From the NCBI GenBank assembly GCA_030280995.1, contig JASXTE010000007.1, positions 3,580,001 through 3,644,000 on the forward strand: a stretch of 64,000 nucleotides of DNA, given 5' to 3'. Below, in pieces: positions 42,291-53,101 of the stretch (positions are counted from its first letter, which is position 1; every line of letters starts with the position of its first letter). The stretch is from Hemileia vastatrix (taxonomy: Eukaryota > Basidiomycota > Pucciniomycetes > Pucciniales > Zaghouaniaceae). Below the pieces are notes generated by a model. It saw only the letters and a list, made by a program, of their open reading frames with translations. It had not been told where the DNA came from and did no database searches. Position numbers and translations under genes: made by a program.

Positions 42291-43441
42291 ATGGTAAGGT
42301 AAACTCTTACAGTTGCCTTGCTGTAAGCAGAATCCGGAGGAGATATGTGGATTTAGCTGAAAACCCCGTCCTTCCAATAAAATAACAAAATGGGAATTCT
42401 AAATCACTAAGCTAACCAGTCTACTTGGATCTGATTGATAAAAATAATGAAACTCTAAAATAATTAACGCTTATTGAGATTTAATGAAAAAGGCTGTTGA
42501 GAAAGAAATACTGATAACAAAAATTAAGGTGTACCAGTGAAAGATCTGAAAAGATTGACTTTTATGTTTTTATAATAATTTAAATTTTTATGAGACAGCA
42601 ATAATCAAGTCCCAGTGATGAAGACCTTTCTAAAGATACCCTATATGAGGTGTGATTTAAATTGTTGAATTGTATTTCTAAAATGTTATGTAAAAATAAT
42701 AAATGTTATAAGGGTATTATAACTTATTTAATTTGTTGAGTAATAAAAAATAAGACCGTGGTGGTTAATGATTAAGCTGTATAATGTATCCCCCCTTCTC
42801 AATTTCGAGTTTGAGAGACTCTTAAGTATTCCTAGTCATGTGCCTAAGTTTTCCCCTCCAGAGCTCTCCCAGAGTCAATCCGGAGCCTGTAAGGAGTCCG
42901 TACAGAGTCAAAACGGAGTCCGTACAGAGACCGTACAGAGTCGAAGCGGAGTCCGTACGGAGTCCGTCCGGACTTCCGGACTCAATTAGAACCTTAAAAA
43001 CTATAATAAAAAATCTAGAAAAATTACACATGATAGAGCTACTTCCCCTTTATATTCCAAATGAATTTTTGTATTCTGCGCAGCTCTAATTTTCCCGTGA
43101 AAATTCAACAAAGTTAAGTAATTTCTGAAAACGTAAATATTTCTATAAAACTTTAAAATTCATTTAAAAATATAAGAAAAATAGTAAAAATTCTGGGAAA
43201 ATTTCCCAAGGTTCTTGAGTGACTTGACTTGATACTTAAAAACTTTTCAGACCGTAAAAAAAAGTTTTCTCCGTAAAATAAATTGATTTCGTGTAGGCAT
43301 TTGCTTTTAACCAAATTTCTTTATATTTAAAACTCAAATAAATTTAATAAAACCCTTTTACAAAATAATAAAGCCAATCTTGCACGCCGTAATAACTCCA
43401 TTTAGGTACTTAGGTGCCATACTAAACTTTAGGCTACCACA
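42291..43441 (-). repeat. 5' LTR of D1
   Basis: 1151 bp. The minus-strand TATAAAG is at 43048-43054. The CGG array at 42879-42980 is about two units longer than in the 3' LTR, and it lies just downstream of the expected transcription start, so it would be in transcribed LTR sequence. Confidence 0.93.
42879..42980. promoter_or_regulatory. CGG/CCG triplet array in D1 5' LTR
   Basis: Repeated GTCCGTACRGAG units with everted and inverted CGG triplets, about 102 bp compared with 80 bp in the other LTR. Possible binding array for Zn2Cys6-type proteins. Confidence 0.45.
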
Positions 43442-44290
43442 GCGGTCTTGAAGTTTAGGACCAATCATAAATGATCTTGAAAAGAATTTCAGTTTTAAGT
43501 CTTGATGGACTAGCAGAATAAATAAAAGAAAAAGAGAAATAAAATTAAAGAAAAATAAAAAAATAAAAGATGTCCCCCAGCCATTTGGATGAGCCGAGCC
43601 CCTGACATCATACCCACATCCAAGTGCACCTTGATTGTGGATACACAGGAAAGAAAAATTAAAAATATAACATAAAATGAAATTTTTGAAAACAAATTAT
43701 TTTTTTAAATAATATTTTTTTATTTTTTATTTTTTTATTTTTTCGAAAATTAAATTTTGAAAATAATTTTTTTTTATTTTTTTTTAAATTAAATTTTGAA
43801 AATTTGAAGATTTGAAAAATGATAATTTAATGAAAATCAAGGAAGCAAACTAATGATCACTGGGTGGCCTCCCTCCAATTTGTAAAAATCATTGGAGACC
43901 ACAAGTGATCATCCACCCCAATACAACAAAAAAAATGAAACAAAACAAAAAATTCTTGAGTCCAGACTTCCAAAAGATTGTGCTGTGTCAACGTTAGGTT
44001 CCAGTTTATAGTCATAGAGGACTATTTATATAACAAAAAACAAAGCCAGATTCAACTAGAAACAGAGAAGGGTTGGAAACAAACATTATGGGGTAATTGT
44101 GAATAGAGCTGCCAACTCATCAATTACCCCCAAACTTGCCAATATAAAATCTAGAAGGTTCCTCTGTGAACACTCCTAACAAAATTTGTTTCCCCCTCAT
44201 ATTTTCACCACATAATAAAATTTTAAAATTGAAGTAATAATTGATTTTTTGAAAGACTGTGAGATTTCCTAAAAGATTGATGTTGTAGTT
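43442..44290. repeat. D2 spacer downstream of pol
   Basis: No gene. It has a CAGTTTTAAGTC box near 43490 and CCCACATCCAAGTGCACC near 43613. A T-rich tract spans 43690-43800. The GATCACTGG inverted repeat 43855-43910 encloses CTCCCTCCAAT. A CAGTTTATAGTC box lies near 44001 and GGGGTAATTG/CAATTACCCC near 44091-44129. These are the same modules in the same order as in D1. Confidence 0.7.
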
Positions 44291-44306
44291 TATCCTCATT
44301 TTGGAG

Positions 44307-47300
44307 TCAAACTTCAGCACTCTTTGTGCCCCTAGGGTAAAACTTCTTCACTTGATCAGCAGCTACCCTCTTCTTTAAGACAACATCATCCAGTTCTTCC
44401 AAAACATATGAACCACCAGAAACCTGTTCTCCAATCCTATATGGTCCATTCCATCTATCAGCAAACATTTTCCCCCACTGACTTTCCAAACTCCTATTAT
44501 ACACCAACACCATATCACCAGGCCTCAAAGGCTTCCTGAGTCTATAAGCCAACCTTTGATCCCAATACCTGACAAACTGATCCCTGATCTTTATCACCCT
44601 ATTGTATGCCTTCTCCAAATATTCCTCCTTCTTTTCTAACTGTTGCATTCTAGAACAGAGCAAATCTTCAGTAGTTTTGACTACATCCCAATCAACACCA
44701 AGATAAGATTCAGATTCAAGATCAACCAGTAAGACAGCATTCTGACCAAAAACTAATTCATAAGGAGAATAAGCAGTTGTCCTTGTGGTGGTAATCCTGT
44801 CAACAAATAAAACAAGGGGTAAATAATGCCTCCACTTTTCAGCACTTTTTCCACACATTTTAACCAAAGCATCCTTAATAACTTGATGCCCCCTTTAACC
44901 CATTCCGTTTTCTTCAGGATAATATGGGGTCGCCACCCTAACCTTTGAGCCAATTTTTGAAACAGCTTCCTTGAAGTCTGCACCAAACTCGGAGCCACCA
45001 TCAACAGTTACCAACTTCATAACACCATACCTATACACCCATTCCTTCATCAAAAATTCTGCTACATTTTTAGCAGATAAACTAATAAGAGGGACAGCCT
45101 CAACCCAAGCAGACAAATCATCCCTTGCCACAATCAAGTACTTATATTTACCTTCCTTGATGTGAACAGCATCCGAACTAACCCGTTCAAAGATATTATT
45201 TTCACCAGTAGCATTCCCAGGTTCTTTTGGCCTTAAATAACTTCTTCTCTGACATTATTCACATGACTGAACCCAAGATCTAAAAGCCATCTTCATTCCA
45301 GGCCACGAAAATCTATCAGCAATCCGCTTATAAGTTTCTCCAAAGCCCCTATGCCCTAAATCTTCATGAAGAGATTTTATCACCAATTCTTGACCTTTTC
45401 TTTGAGATACAACAACTTGAGAACTCAGATGTCTTCTTTTCATCAACCTTCTGCCAGACAAATAAAAACCAGGTTACTTCTTTTTGATAGCCACCCATTC
45501 AGCTTCATCACATTCTTCTGGTTTTCCCAGAGACAACAAATATTTCACCATTAAAAAAAACCCCAGTCTGCCCCCAAATTTCATCAGAAAAATCCAATAA
45601 TATAACATCCAAAGGAAACTCCATGTCCCCAATATCTCCTACTTGTGAATGAGCAATCATTCTCTGAGCATTTGGCTGTTTGATGATATTCACATAATCC
45701 ACCTCATTCAAACATTTTTCCATGCTACCACTATCCTCCTTCAGATCCCAAACATAAACACCATTAACCAACTTCCAATTATCCCAAACAACCACACCAT
45801 CCTCATCTACAAAAACCTCATGATCAACTAGATCATCAACTTCATCAAATTCAACAAAAATAGAACCAGCCAGTTTAACCTCATGGGGGAGGTATGGAAA
45901 GTTCTCAGCACCCTTGGTACTGGCCTTGATTATAGGTATATATTCATCAAACTCTTCTGAATTGGAATCATCTACTGTAGGTGGTCTTCTTAACAATCCA
46001 TCAGGAATAGTGAAAGATTTTCCAGGCCTGTGCACTAAATCAAGTGAAAAATGTTGAATAAAAGCTAACCACCTAGTCATTGGAGCATTAGGTAAACTAG
46101 GTGAATTAATCATCTGAGTTAAAGATTTAGCATCCACTTGAAGTTCAAAATGTTGACCCCATAAGATATTTTGAAGTTTCTTTAAAATTTTTGCTACACC
46201 ACAGAGTTCCAACTTTGGTTGTTAATATCTTGATTCCACCTCAGTAAAAACTACAGATTTATACCTAAATGGTCTAATATAACCACCCTTATCCATCTGA
46301 GAAAGCACTGCACCAGCAGCCAGCTGACTAGAATCAACAGCTAAATAAATCCTACCAGCTCCTTCACCATAATCCAACTTATGAAGAATAATATCTTCAC
46401 CAACCACCTTCTTCAACTTAACAAAAGCTTCTTCACAAGCTTCATCCAAATCCCAATCAGCATCCTTCCTAGTTAACCTTCTCAATGGAGCAGCCAATAA
46501 TGAGAAATCCCTAATAAACATCCTAACATAAACACATACTCCCAAAAATCTTCTAACTTCAGTAGTGTTTCTAGGTCTCGGCCACGATTGAATTTTGTTT
46601 ACTTTCTTCTTTGACATAATTTGGCCTTCCCTACACACCACATGAACAAGAATATCTAAATCTGGAACACAACAAGAAAATTTGGAACCAGAAATAGTTA
46701 AACCAGCTTCTTCAATCCTAAACAACATCCTTTCCAAAGTTACTGCATACTCCCAAATAAACCTCCTAATACCTGGATTCTCCTCCAACACTTCATTATC
46801 ATAATCAGTTGAAAGACCTTTAATTCCAACATCATCAATAAATATACCAGCATACTGTGGAATTTCATCTTGAAGAATCCAAGCCATTTGTGCTTGATAA
46901 ACAGCAACAGAATTAGTAGCACCTTGAGGTAATATAGTCAGCTGTAACCATCCAAGAGGAGTATCAAAATTTGTCAGAGGTCTTGAATCGGGATGTAATT
47001 CTCTTTCATCATAGCCCCCCATAATATCACCCAAACCATAACATACCCTTCCAGAAAAAGCATCAACAAATTCCTCTGCACTTGGAGGAATACCAGCATC
47101 TTTTAGAGTCACCCTATTCAATTACCTAAGATCATGAACCACTCTAAGCTTTCCATTAGGCTTCTTGATACAGAAAACTGAACTTGAATAACTTGATGAC
47201 AATTGTTCATAAATTCCAGTCCTAATCCTTTCCCTAAAAACTTCAATATAATCATCTTTAAGAGCAGCAGGAATCGGAATTGGCTTGAGTTGCCAAGGTT

Positions 47301-49145
47301 CATGACAAACAACTGGAATCTTGTAAGGTTCACCATAAGAATGCTTTAAAACCCCCCTCTCTTCTTCCACAAATGCAATAGCCTTCTCCCTCAACACCAT
47401 CACATTCAACAACAAATTCATCTCCTCACCAGATAACCAACCCTCTGGCCCAAAATTTACAACACCAATCTTATCAAAAGTAATTCTTGACGTTTCAGAA
47501 AATTAAGGCGGATTCATTCTTTAAGGAGTTTCATATGGATCTCTTTACAAAAGTGGTCTCTTCAACGGTGGATTAAATCCATTTGGAAGTGCTTCATTGA
47601 TTGGTTTAACTTTCACTGCAACCTTCTTATATTTTGCCGCTTCCACTTCCACATGTACTTGAGGAATTGAGCTCCTTTCATCAACAGAATCTTCATCTTC
47701 ATCAGAATTAAGAGTAACAGAATTTTTACAAAAAGAATTATTAGAATCAGATAAAGAAATTTTATCAGTTTTATTTTTATTTTTATTTTTTAAAAAGAAT
47801 TATTAAAGTTTTTAGAAACAGAATTATTGGAATTCTCAAAAATATTGTTATCTAGTTTTTCATTATGCAGACAATTTTTAATTTGATTTTTGTTTTTAGA
47901 AATAAGAAAAGAATAATCAAAAGTATGAAAAGTTGGAAGTCTATCCTCATGCAGGAGGTTACCAGCATGCCAGTAGGCTCAGCCCTATTGACAATATCTT
48001 TACATAAATAATTTTTTTGTTGATTTTCATTTATCTTGAGATTTTTTTCTTGATTTTTGTCCAATTGTTTCTTGCTATTCCTAGAAAAACAACCACGGGT
48101 GTCCCCAATGCTCACATGTGTGTCCATGGTAATGTTTTTGAAAGGTGTAGAAGAAACCCTAGCAGTGCACAATTGGGAGGACTTACTTTTAGACCCATTT
48201 TCCACTACTTCAAAACTTTTCTTTACCAAATTCTGCTCATCCACTTCACCAGTACCCAAATCACCAACGAAATCAAAAATACCCCTAGGGAAATAAACAT
48301 CATCATTAGGCTCAGGATTTTCATCACAGAGACTGTCCATGTTACCTTCGGATAGGTTCTGCACTGCAGTGACTGCCCCACCAGAAGCTAGAAAGTCATG
48401 CCTTTTATCCTCATTCTGGAGTAACTCTCTTCTGCAAGTGGAAAAAAACACACCAGTGTTGCCAACAAAACAACCAACCAAATCATCACCACACATCACA
48501 GAACCCAAATCAACAAACACCTTTTCTTGCTTTTTGTTATTCAGAAATTTTTTTTTGCATTTTCAATTTTTCTTGATAGAAATTAGAATGAGATGTTAGT
48601 TGAGAATTATTGTGCAGTTTATACTCATGCTGGAGGCCACCAGTAAACCAAGTAGGCTCCTTCTTACTGACAACATCTTTACATAAATATTTTTCTTGCT
48701 GATTTTCAGTTATCTTGAGATTTTTTTCTTGATTTTTGTCTAATGGTTTCTTGCTATATCTAGAAAAATAACCAGGGGTGTCCCCAATGCTCACATGTGT
48801 GGCCATGGTAATGTTTTTGAAAGTTGTAGAAGAAACCCTAGCGGTGCACAATTGGGATAACTTACTTTTAGACCCATTTTCCACAACTCCAAATCTTTTC
48901 CTCTCCAACAAAATTTTCCGTAAAACATCTTCAGAACTTGAAATAAACTTGAGAGAAAAACTTGAAGAAAAACTGAAACCAGACAAATAATTTGACAAAA
49001 ATTGACATATTAAAGTAATATTATCTACAAAAAGTTGATATTCCACTTGATATATCTCCACTTGAGCTGAACTACTGCAATCTGGGATTTCTTCTTGAGG
49101 AGAGATTACAGCACTAGACTGATCAGCCCTATCTAACCTAAAAAA
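44307..49145 (-). pseudogene. D2 pol, several stops and shifts
   Basis: Pol starts at the -1 frameshift site (49145). A long variable linker (49060-47500) follows, containing two copies of a ~230-bp segment. RT covers 47421-46222 (FIDDVGIKG near 46825), with a TAA after LRVVHDLR at ~47118. RNase H follows to 45508, then the integrase finger near 45400-45250 and the core 45137-44867 (LVTVDGGSEF, then PYYPEE). The GPY-type C-terminus is at 44867-44307 (RWNGPYRI). A TAA near 46219 and frame breaks near 45480, 45240 and 44895 inactivate it. It aligns residue for residue with D1 outside the linker. Confidence 0.88.
49133..49145 (-). other. -1 ribosomal frameshift site, D2
   Basis: The minus strand reads TCT TTT TTA GGT TAG in the gag-PR frame. 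The heptamer T-TTT-TTA (49145-49139) is the same as the HIV-1 slippery sequence. The -1 frame continues as FFRLDRADQS and then matches D1 pol (VISPQ, EIPDC). Confidence 0.72.
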
Positions 49146-51603
49146 GAAGGGTCACCAACAAAATGATCACCACTATCCTCAAATACTTCAGAAGAGGACT
49201 TCAAATCTTTTCTCTTCCTAGTGAAAGTGCAACACTGACAAGATGCAGAAACACTAAGCCTATTTTCCCAACCTTCATCACCTGGGGGTGCCAACCTCAT
49301 ATGTAACTGCCTCATATCCTCCCCAGTAATCTCCAAACTAATCCCAACACCAGACTGATAACCAATCTTGGCCTCAAAATCCATCAAAAATGTCCCTCCT
49401 AAAACTGTCTTCACAGCTCCTCTAGCCACATAAAAATGAACTTTTCCAACAGCTCCACCTACACCTAACTTTACATGCTCCGCTGTACCAATCAACTCAG
49501 TAGCATGCCCAACTATCCCTCTGAGATTTCCTCCAACACCAGCTTTAATTGGCAAATCCAGACTAGTTGCTTGATCCAATGAAATTAAATTTATTTGTGA
49601 GCTTGAATCAACCAATGCCTTCACATCTTTGTCATTTAAAGAGACCACCAAATATCCCAAAGGAGCAGAAAAATGAGTCTCCACCTCATTATCAAACTTC
49701 TCCACATTTTCACACATATACTCCACCTCACCAGTAGCCACTCTTCTCCTAGTCAAATGCTTCTTCTGCTTTTCAGCAAGGGCTGGACTAATAGTGAACA
49801 ATTCACCCAAAGAAAATGGAATCTGAAGCTGATTCATCCTTCCCAAAACAACATCCATAGCATTCTCTTTACCAGAAACCACTGGCATCTCGTAATGAGC
49901 CTTACTCCTAGAAACCTTTGCCCTAGAAGACTCCTGAGGTCCCACATTACCAAAAACATCATGCATCTCCACATCAGAATTATCCCCATGAACCTTTCCA
50001 TCCACAGAGACCAAACCAGAACCATCAACAGTAGTTTTAACTCCCTCCATTGGCCCACTAGAACTTGGCCTAGGCAAAGAAGCCAAAGGCACATCCTCCT
50101 CTGTATCTGAACCATCATCCAAAGGCATAGGATCACCATTAAGATCAAAAGCACCAAAACTAGGGGGACCCATATCAGCTATCCCCTTCTGCATCTGACA
50201 AATCTCTTCAGGTGTATAAATCTTCTTGGGATCTTCAGCCTTCTTAGAATCCGCCTTTCCACCTCTTGACCTTAACTGACTAGAAATACTGCTTCTAGCT
50301 TTAGAAGCATCCCCCCTCCTAGAAGCCTCCAAATCATATACACCAGCCATACACTCACCATCTGCCTTAACATCCTTTACTAACTCCAAATTACCATATG
50401 AAGTAGAAAAAGTAGCCTTACTAACCTCTTTTTCCTTCCCCTTATCTCCAGAATTATTTCCAGTACCAGAAGAAGCCTCAGTAGGCAATTCCTCAAACCT
50501 AGCTCTCTTTTCACCCATACTATTCCTCCTCACCAAATCTGAAGGAGCCTGACCTTCACTGGGCTTGATAAAAGATCCATCAGGAAACCTAAATACCTTT
50601 CCATCCAATTTTACTCTACCAGCAGCCTGATCCCTATTCAAAGTCCAACAATCATTAGACTTATGTCCCTTCCGGTTACAGTATGAACAAATCCAAACAT
50701 CAACAGTACCACCATTCCTCCTATCAAAACCTCTCCTTGAATAAGATGAAGAAGAAGAAGCTGAAACACAGCTGGCCTTCTGATTTTCTTGAACAAAAAT
50801 TTTCAATTGCTTTGTTAAGTCAGCCAATTGATCCACCATCTCCTTATCCACATTCTCATCCACCTTAGGAACCGGTTTCCCCAACTGAGCTTTTCTTGCC
50901 TCCTGAGCTTTCTTCATAATATTTTTATTATCAGCCAAAACTTCATTAATTTTGCTGACATACTGTGTACAGGCTTCTTGATAACTGTCCACAGCCAAAA
51001 GCTTGAGGTGAGACTCCACTAATTCTTTAACCACCTTATCAGCAGGCAACTTCTGCTCCCCATTAGGTAAGGTTTTCATCAAACCCTTCCTAGACAACTC
51101 CTTTAACACATCCATCCTAACATCCCTTCCAAAAGCGGACCAAACTAAATCTTCAACTGCATTTTCATGAGCCAATTCCTCTAGCTCCACCAGATATTCC
51201 ACCACAGTTTCAAAACTACCATAAAATTTCCTATAACTCACCAAAGAAGTTATTCCACCCTGCACTTGCCATTCTCAAACAACCTTATTTAAATCCACCA
51301 TTGAATATCTGACTCCCCATCTGTCCAACATTTCCCTACTAAGCCTTTTCCAGTCCCTCGTCTTATAACCCTCCATACCAGTAATCTTCTTCTCAACTTC
51401 CCTATCACCAATTAAAAAGATTACCTGCTTCACCATATCTAAATGAGAAGCCCCATCAATTCCAGCAGCAGCCTCATATCTGCCCAAAAACCACTTTAAA
51501 TCATCACCAACAAACTTGGGCCCATCCCAAGCTTGATCCTTACTGAAGGCCTGACACCATCAGCAGCAGCAGCAATAACACCAGCACCAGATGGAGAAGA
51601 CAT
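49133..51603 (-). pseudogene. D2 gag-protease, frameshift and one stop
   Basis: ATG at 51603 gives MSSPSGAG. A shift near 51531, just after SVRI, and a TGA near 51275 (KVV then stop) precede an open stretch 51265-49133. That stretch has the capsid-like region (VEYLVELEELAHENAVEDL), a zinc knuckle C-x2-C-x4-H-x4-C (CSYCNRKGHKSNDC near 50660-50700) and a protease-like ALVDSSSQINLIS near 49600. The catalytic motif here reads DSS instead of the DSG of D1, another sign of decay. It ends at TAG 49133 after the slippery site. Confidence 0.87.
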
Positions 51604-51624
51604 CCCAAATAGCACCAGAAACCA

Positions 51625-51805
51625 ATATAATCTGCAAGGGTTCAGCACTTTACCAGACAACCGACAATATCCTACAAGGGTTCAGCCCTTTACTAGGATA
51701 AAACAACAAACAAAAACAAATACAACAGATCTAGAAAGGGTTCAGCCCTTTACCTAGATCCCTACTACCACAAATCCTGTACTGGTTCAGCCAGTTACCA
51801 GAATC
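51625..51805 (-). other. D2 leader: four two-tier stem-loops
   Basis: Four hairpins share the loop TTCAG (plus strand). They are at 51631-51657 (TCTG outer, AAGGG inner), 51669-51699 (ATCCT/AGGAT outer, AAGGG/CCCTT inner), 51728-51760 (GATCTAG/CTAGATC outer, AAAGGG/CCCTTT inner) and 51777-51801 (CTG/CAG outer, ACTGG/CCAGT inner). Stem sequences change on both sides while pairing is kept. Confidence 0.7.
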
Positions 51806-51897
51806 ACCAAAAAACCAACCAATCAAAATCCAACAACCAGAAAACCAAAATCCAGAAGTCCAACAAGTAAGTTTCTTCAGAAGCTAGAGAATTTGAA

Positions 51898-51914
51898 CCC
51901 CACGTTGGGCGCCA
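51898..51914 (-). other. Primer-binding site of D2, tRNA-Lys(CUU)
   Basis: The minus strand reads TGGCGCCCAACGTGGGG, a perfect match to the sequence complementary to the 3' end of eukaryotic tRNA-Lys(CUU). It lies 4 nt from the LTR. Confidence 0.85.
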
Positions 51915-51918
51915 AAAA

Positions 51919-53101
51919 TGTATAGTAGACTCCTACAGTCACCTTGCTGCAGGCAGAATCCAAGGGAGTTGGAAAAACGAAAAGAAATCCCTGTCCCTCT
52001 AAGTAAACGTAAGATTCAATTGACTAAGCTTGAAGATATACTTGAAGAGTTGTATAAGTTGAAAATCTGAGAGAAAGACTTTGAAAGTGTTAGAAACCTA
52101 TAATATAGAAAAAAATAAGTGCAATAGATGATTACACCCCCAAAATAAATACCTAATACCAGATTACACTGTTACAAGTCACAGCAAATACTTAGAAAAA
52201 GCCGCAAAACTTGCCCCAGAGACTGAAAAGTACAGTAAAGTACCCCAGAAACTACCCTTGGGATAATCTGTTCAAAGGTGCCTTATTAAAGGTCTGTCCC
52301 AGATTTACCCAGTTTCCCACAAAAATTAAAGAGTGTTCTTTATTATATTTTTATTTTATAAATTTTATAAGAAAATAAAATAAATTTGAGTCACCAAGGA
52401 TGAGAGCTATCCAATGGTACCCTATATGTTGATATTTTTTATTATATTTGTTGTTATATGTTAAATATTGTTAATTATCAAAAAAGACCCTTATCATCAA
52501 AACTAAAAGACAAAAACATGTAGAAGACTAAGATTCTCCCCTCCCCATATTATTCTCCTCCTCCAGACCTTTCCAACAATACCCTACATGCATATGATCT
52601 ACAATAAACTATTGATCTAGTAAGCATAATAACTTTCTAACCAAATTTTGCCACAATAGCCAAATTTTTGGCACAGTGACCAAATTTTGCAAAGTGACCA
52701 AATTTTGCACTGGTGATCAGACTTTTCTACAGTGACCAAACTTTGCCATAGTCCCCAGACTTTTCTGCAGTGACCAAAATTTTCCACAGTGCCCAGACTT
52801 TTTGCACCAATGACCAAACTTTGCCACAATGACCAACTTTTTCACAGTGACTTCACTTTTGCACCAGAAAATCACCGGAGCAAACCAGAGCGCACCGGAA
52901 AAAAAATGGCTACTCCATGAGCGCACTGAATCCACCAAAAATACCAAGAGAGCCTTAGAAAATCCAGTAAAACCAATACAAAATCCATGAAACCATCAAA
53001 TAATAATAAGAATACCAACATATATCCATTCCAAAACACCATAAATCTTCCAAAAAATCAGCATAAATCCTAACTAGCCTACCCAGATTTGGAATGCCAC
53101 A
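51919..53101 (-). repeat. 5' LTR of D2
   Basis: 1183 bp, a copy of the split LTR 12999-19682. It has a shorter ~21-bp repeat array (52640-52860) than its partner. ACCGGAG-type CGG triplets lie near 52870-52900. Confidence 0.92.

Larger units (their letters stand above)
20404..43441 (-). mobile_element. D1: Ty3/gypsy element with two antisense Zn2Cys6-like genes
   Basis: LTRs at 20404-21531 and 42291-43441. Flanks GCAGT and GCGGT agree at 4 of 5 bases. Minus-strand gag-PR (42113-39504) and pol (39516-35359) carry five in-frame stops but no frameshift besides the conserved -1 site. Two plus-strand genes (21655-22346 and 23492-34234) lie between pol and the 3' LTR, the second interrupted by element C. 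Without C the element is about 13.3 kb. It is inserted in the 3' region of D2. Confidence 0.92.
12999..53101 (-). mobile_element. D2: Ty3/gypsy element carrying two nested insertions
   Basis: Minus-strand D-family element with LTRs at 12999-19682 (split by a copia element) and 51919-53101, starting TGTA and ending GCCACA. The 3' internal part is 19683-20403. Element D1 (20404-43441) interrupts it, and the rest, including pol and gag, is 43442-51918. Without insertions the internal region is about 9.2 kb. The flanks ATGTT/GTGTT agree at 4 of 5 bases, so the exact LTR edge and target duplication are uncertain by a base. The gag and pol frames contain stops and shifts. Both flanks are hairpin satellite. 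Confidence 0.9.

Noticed and set aside
49834..50157. Long Leu/Trp-rich frames antisense or shifted inside D gag
   Set aside because: They are frame shadows of gag without conservation between D1 and D2.
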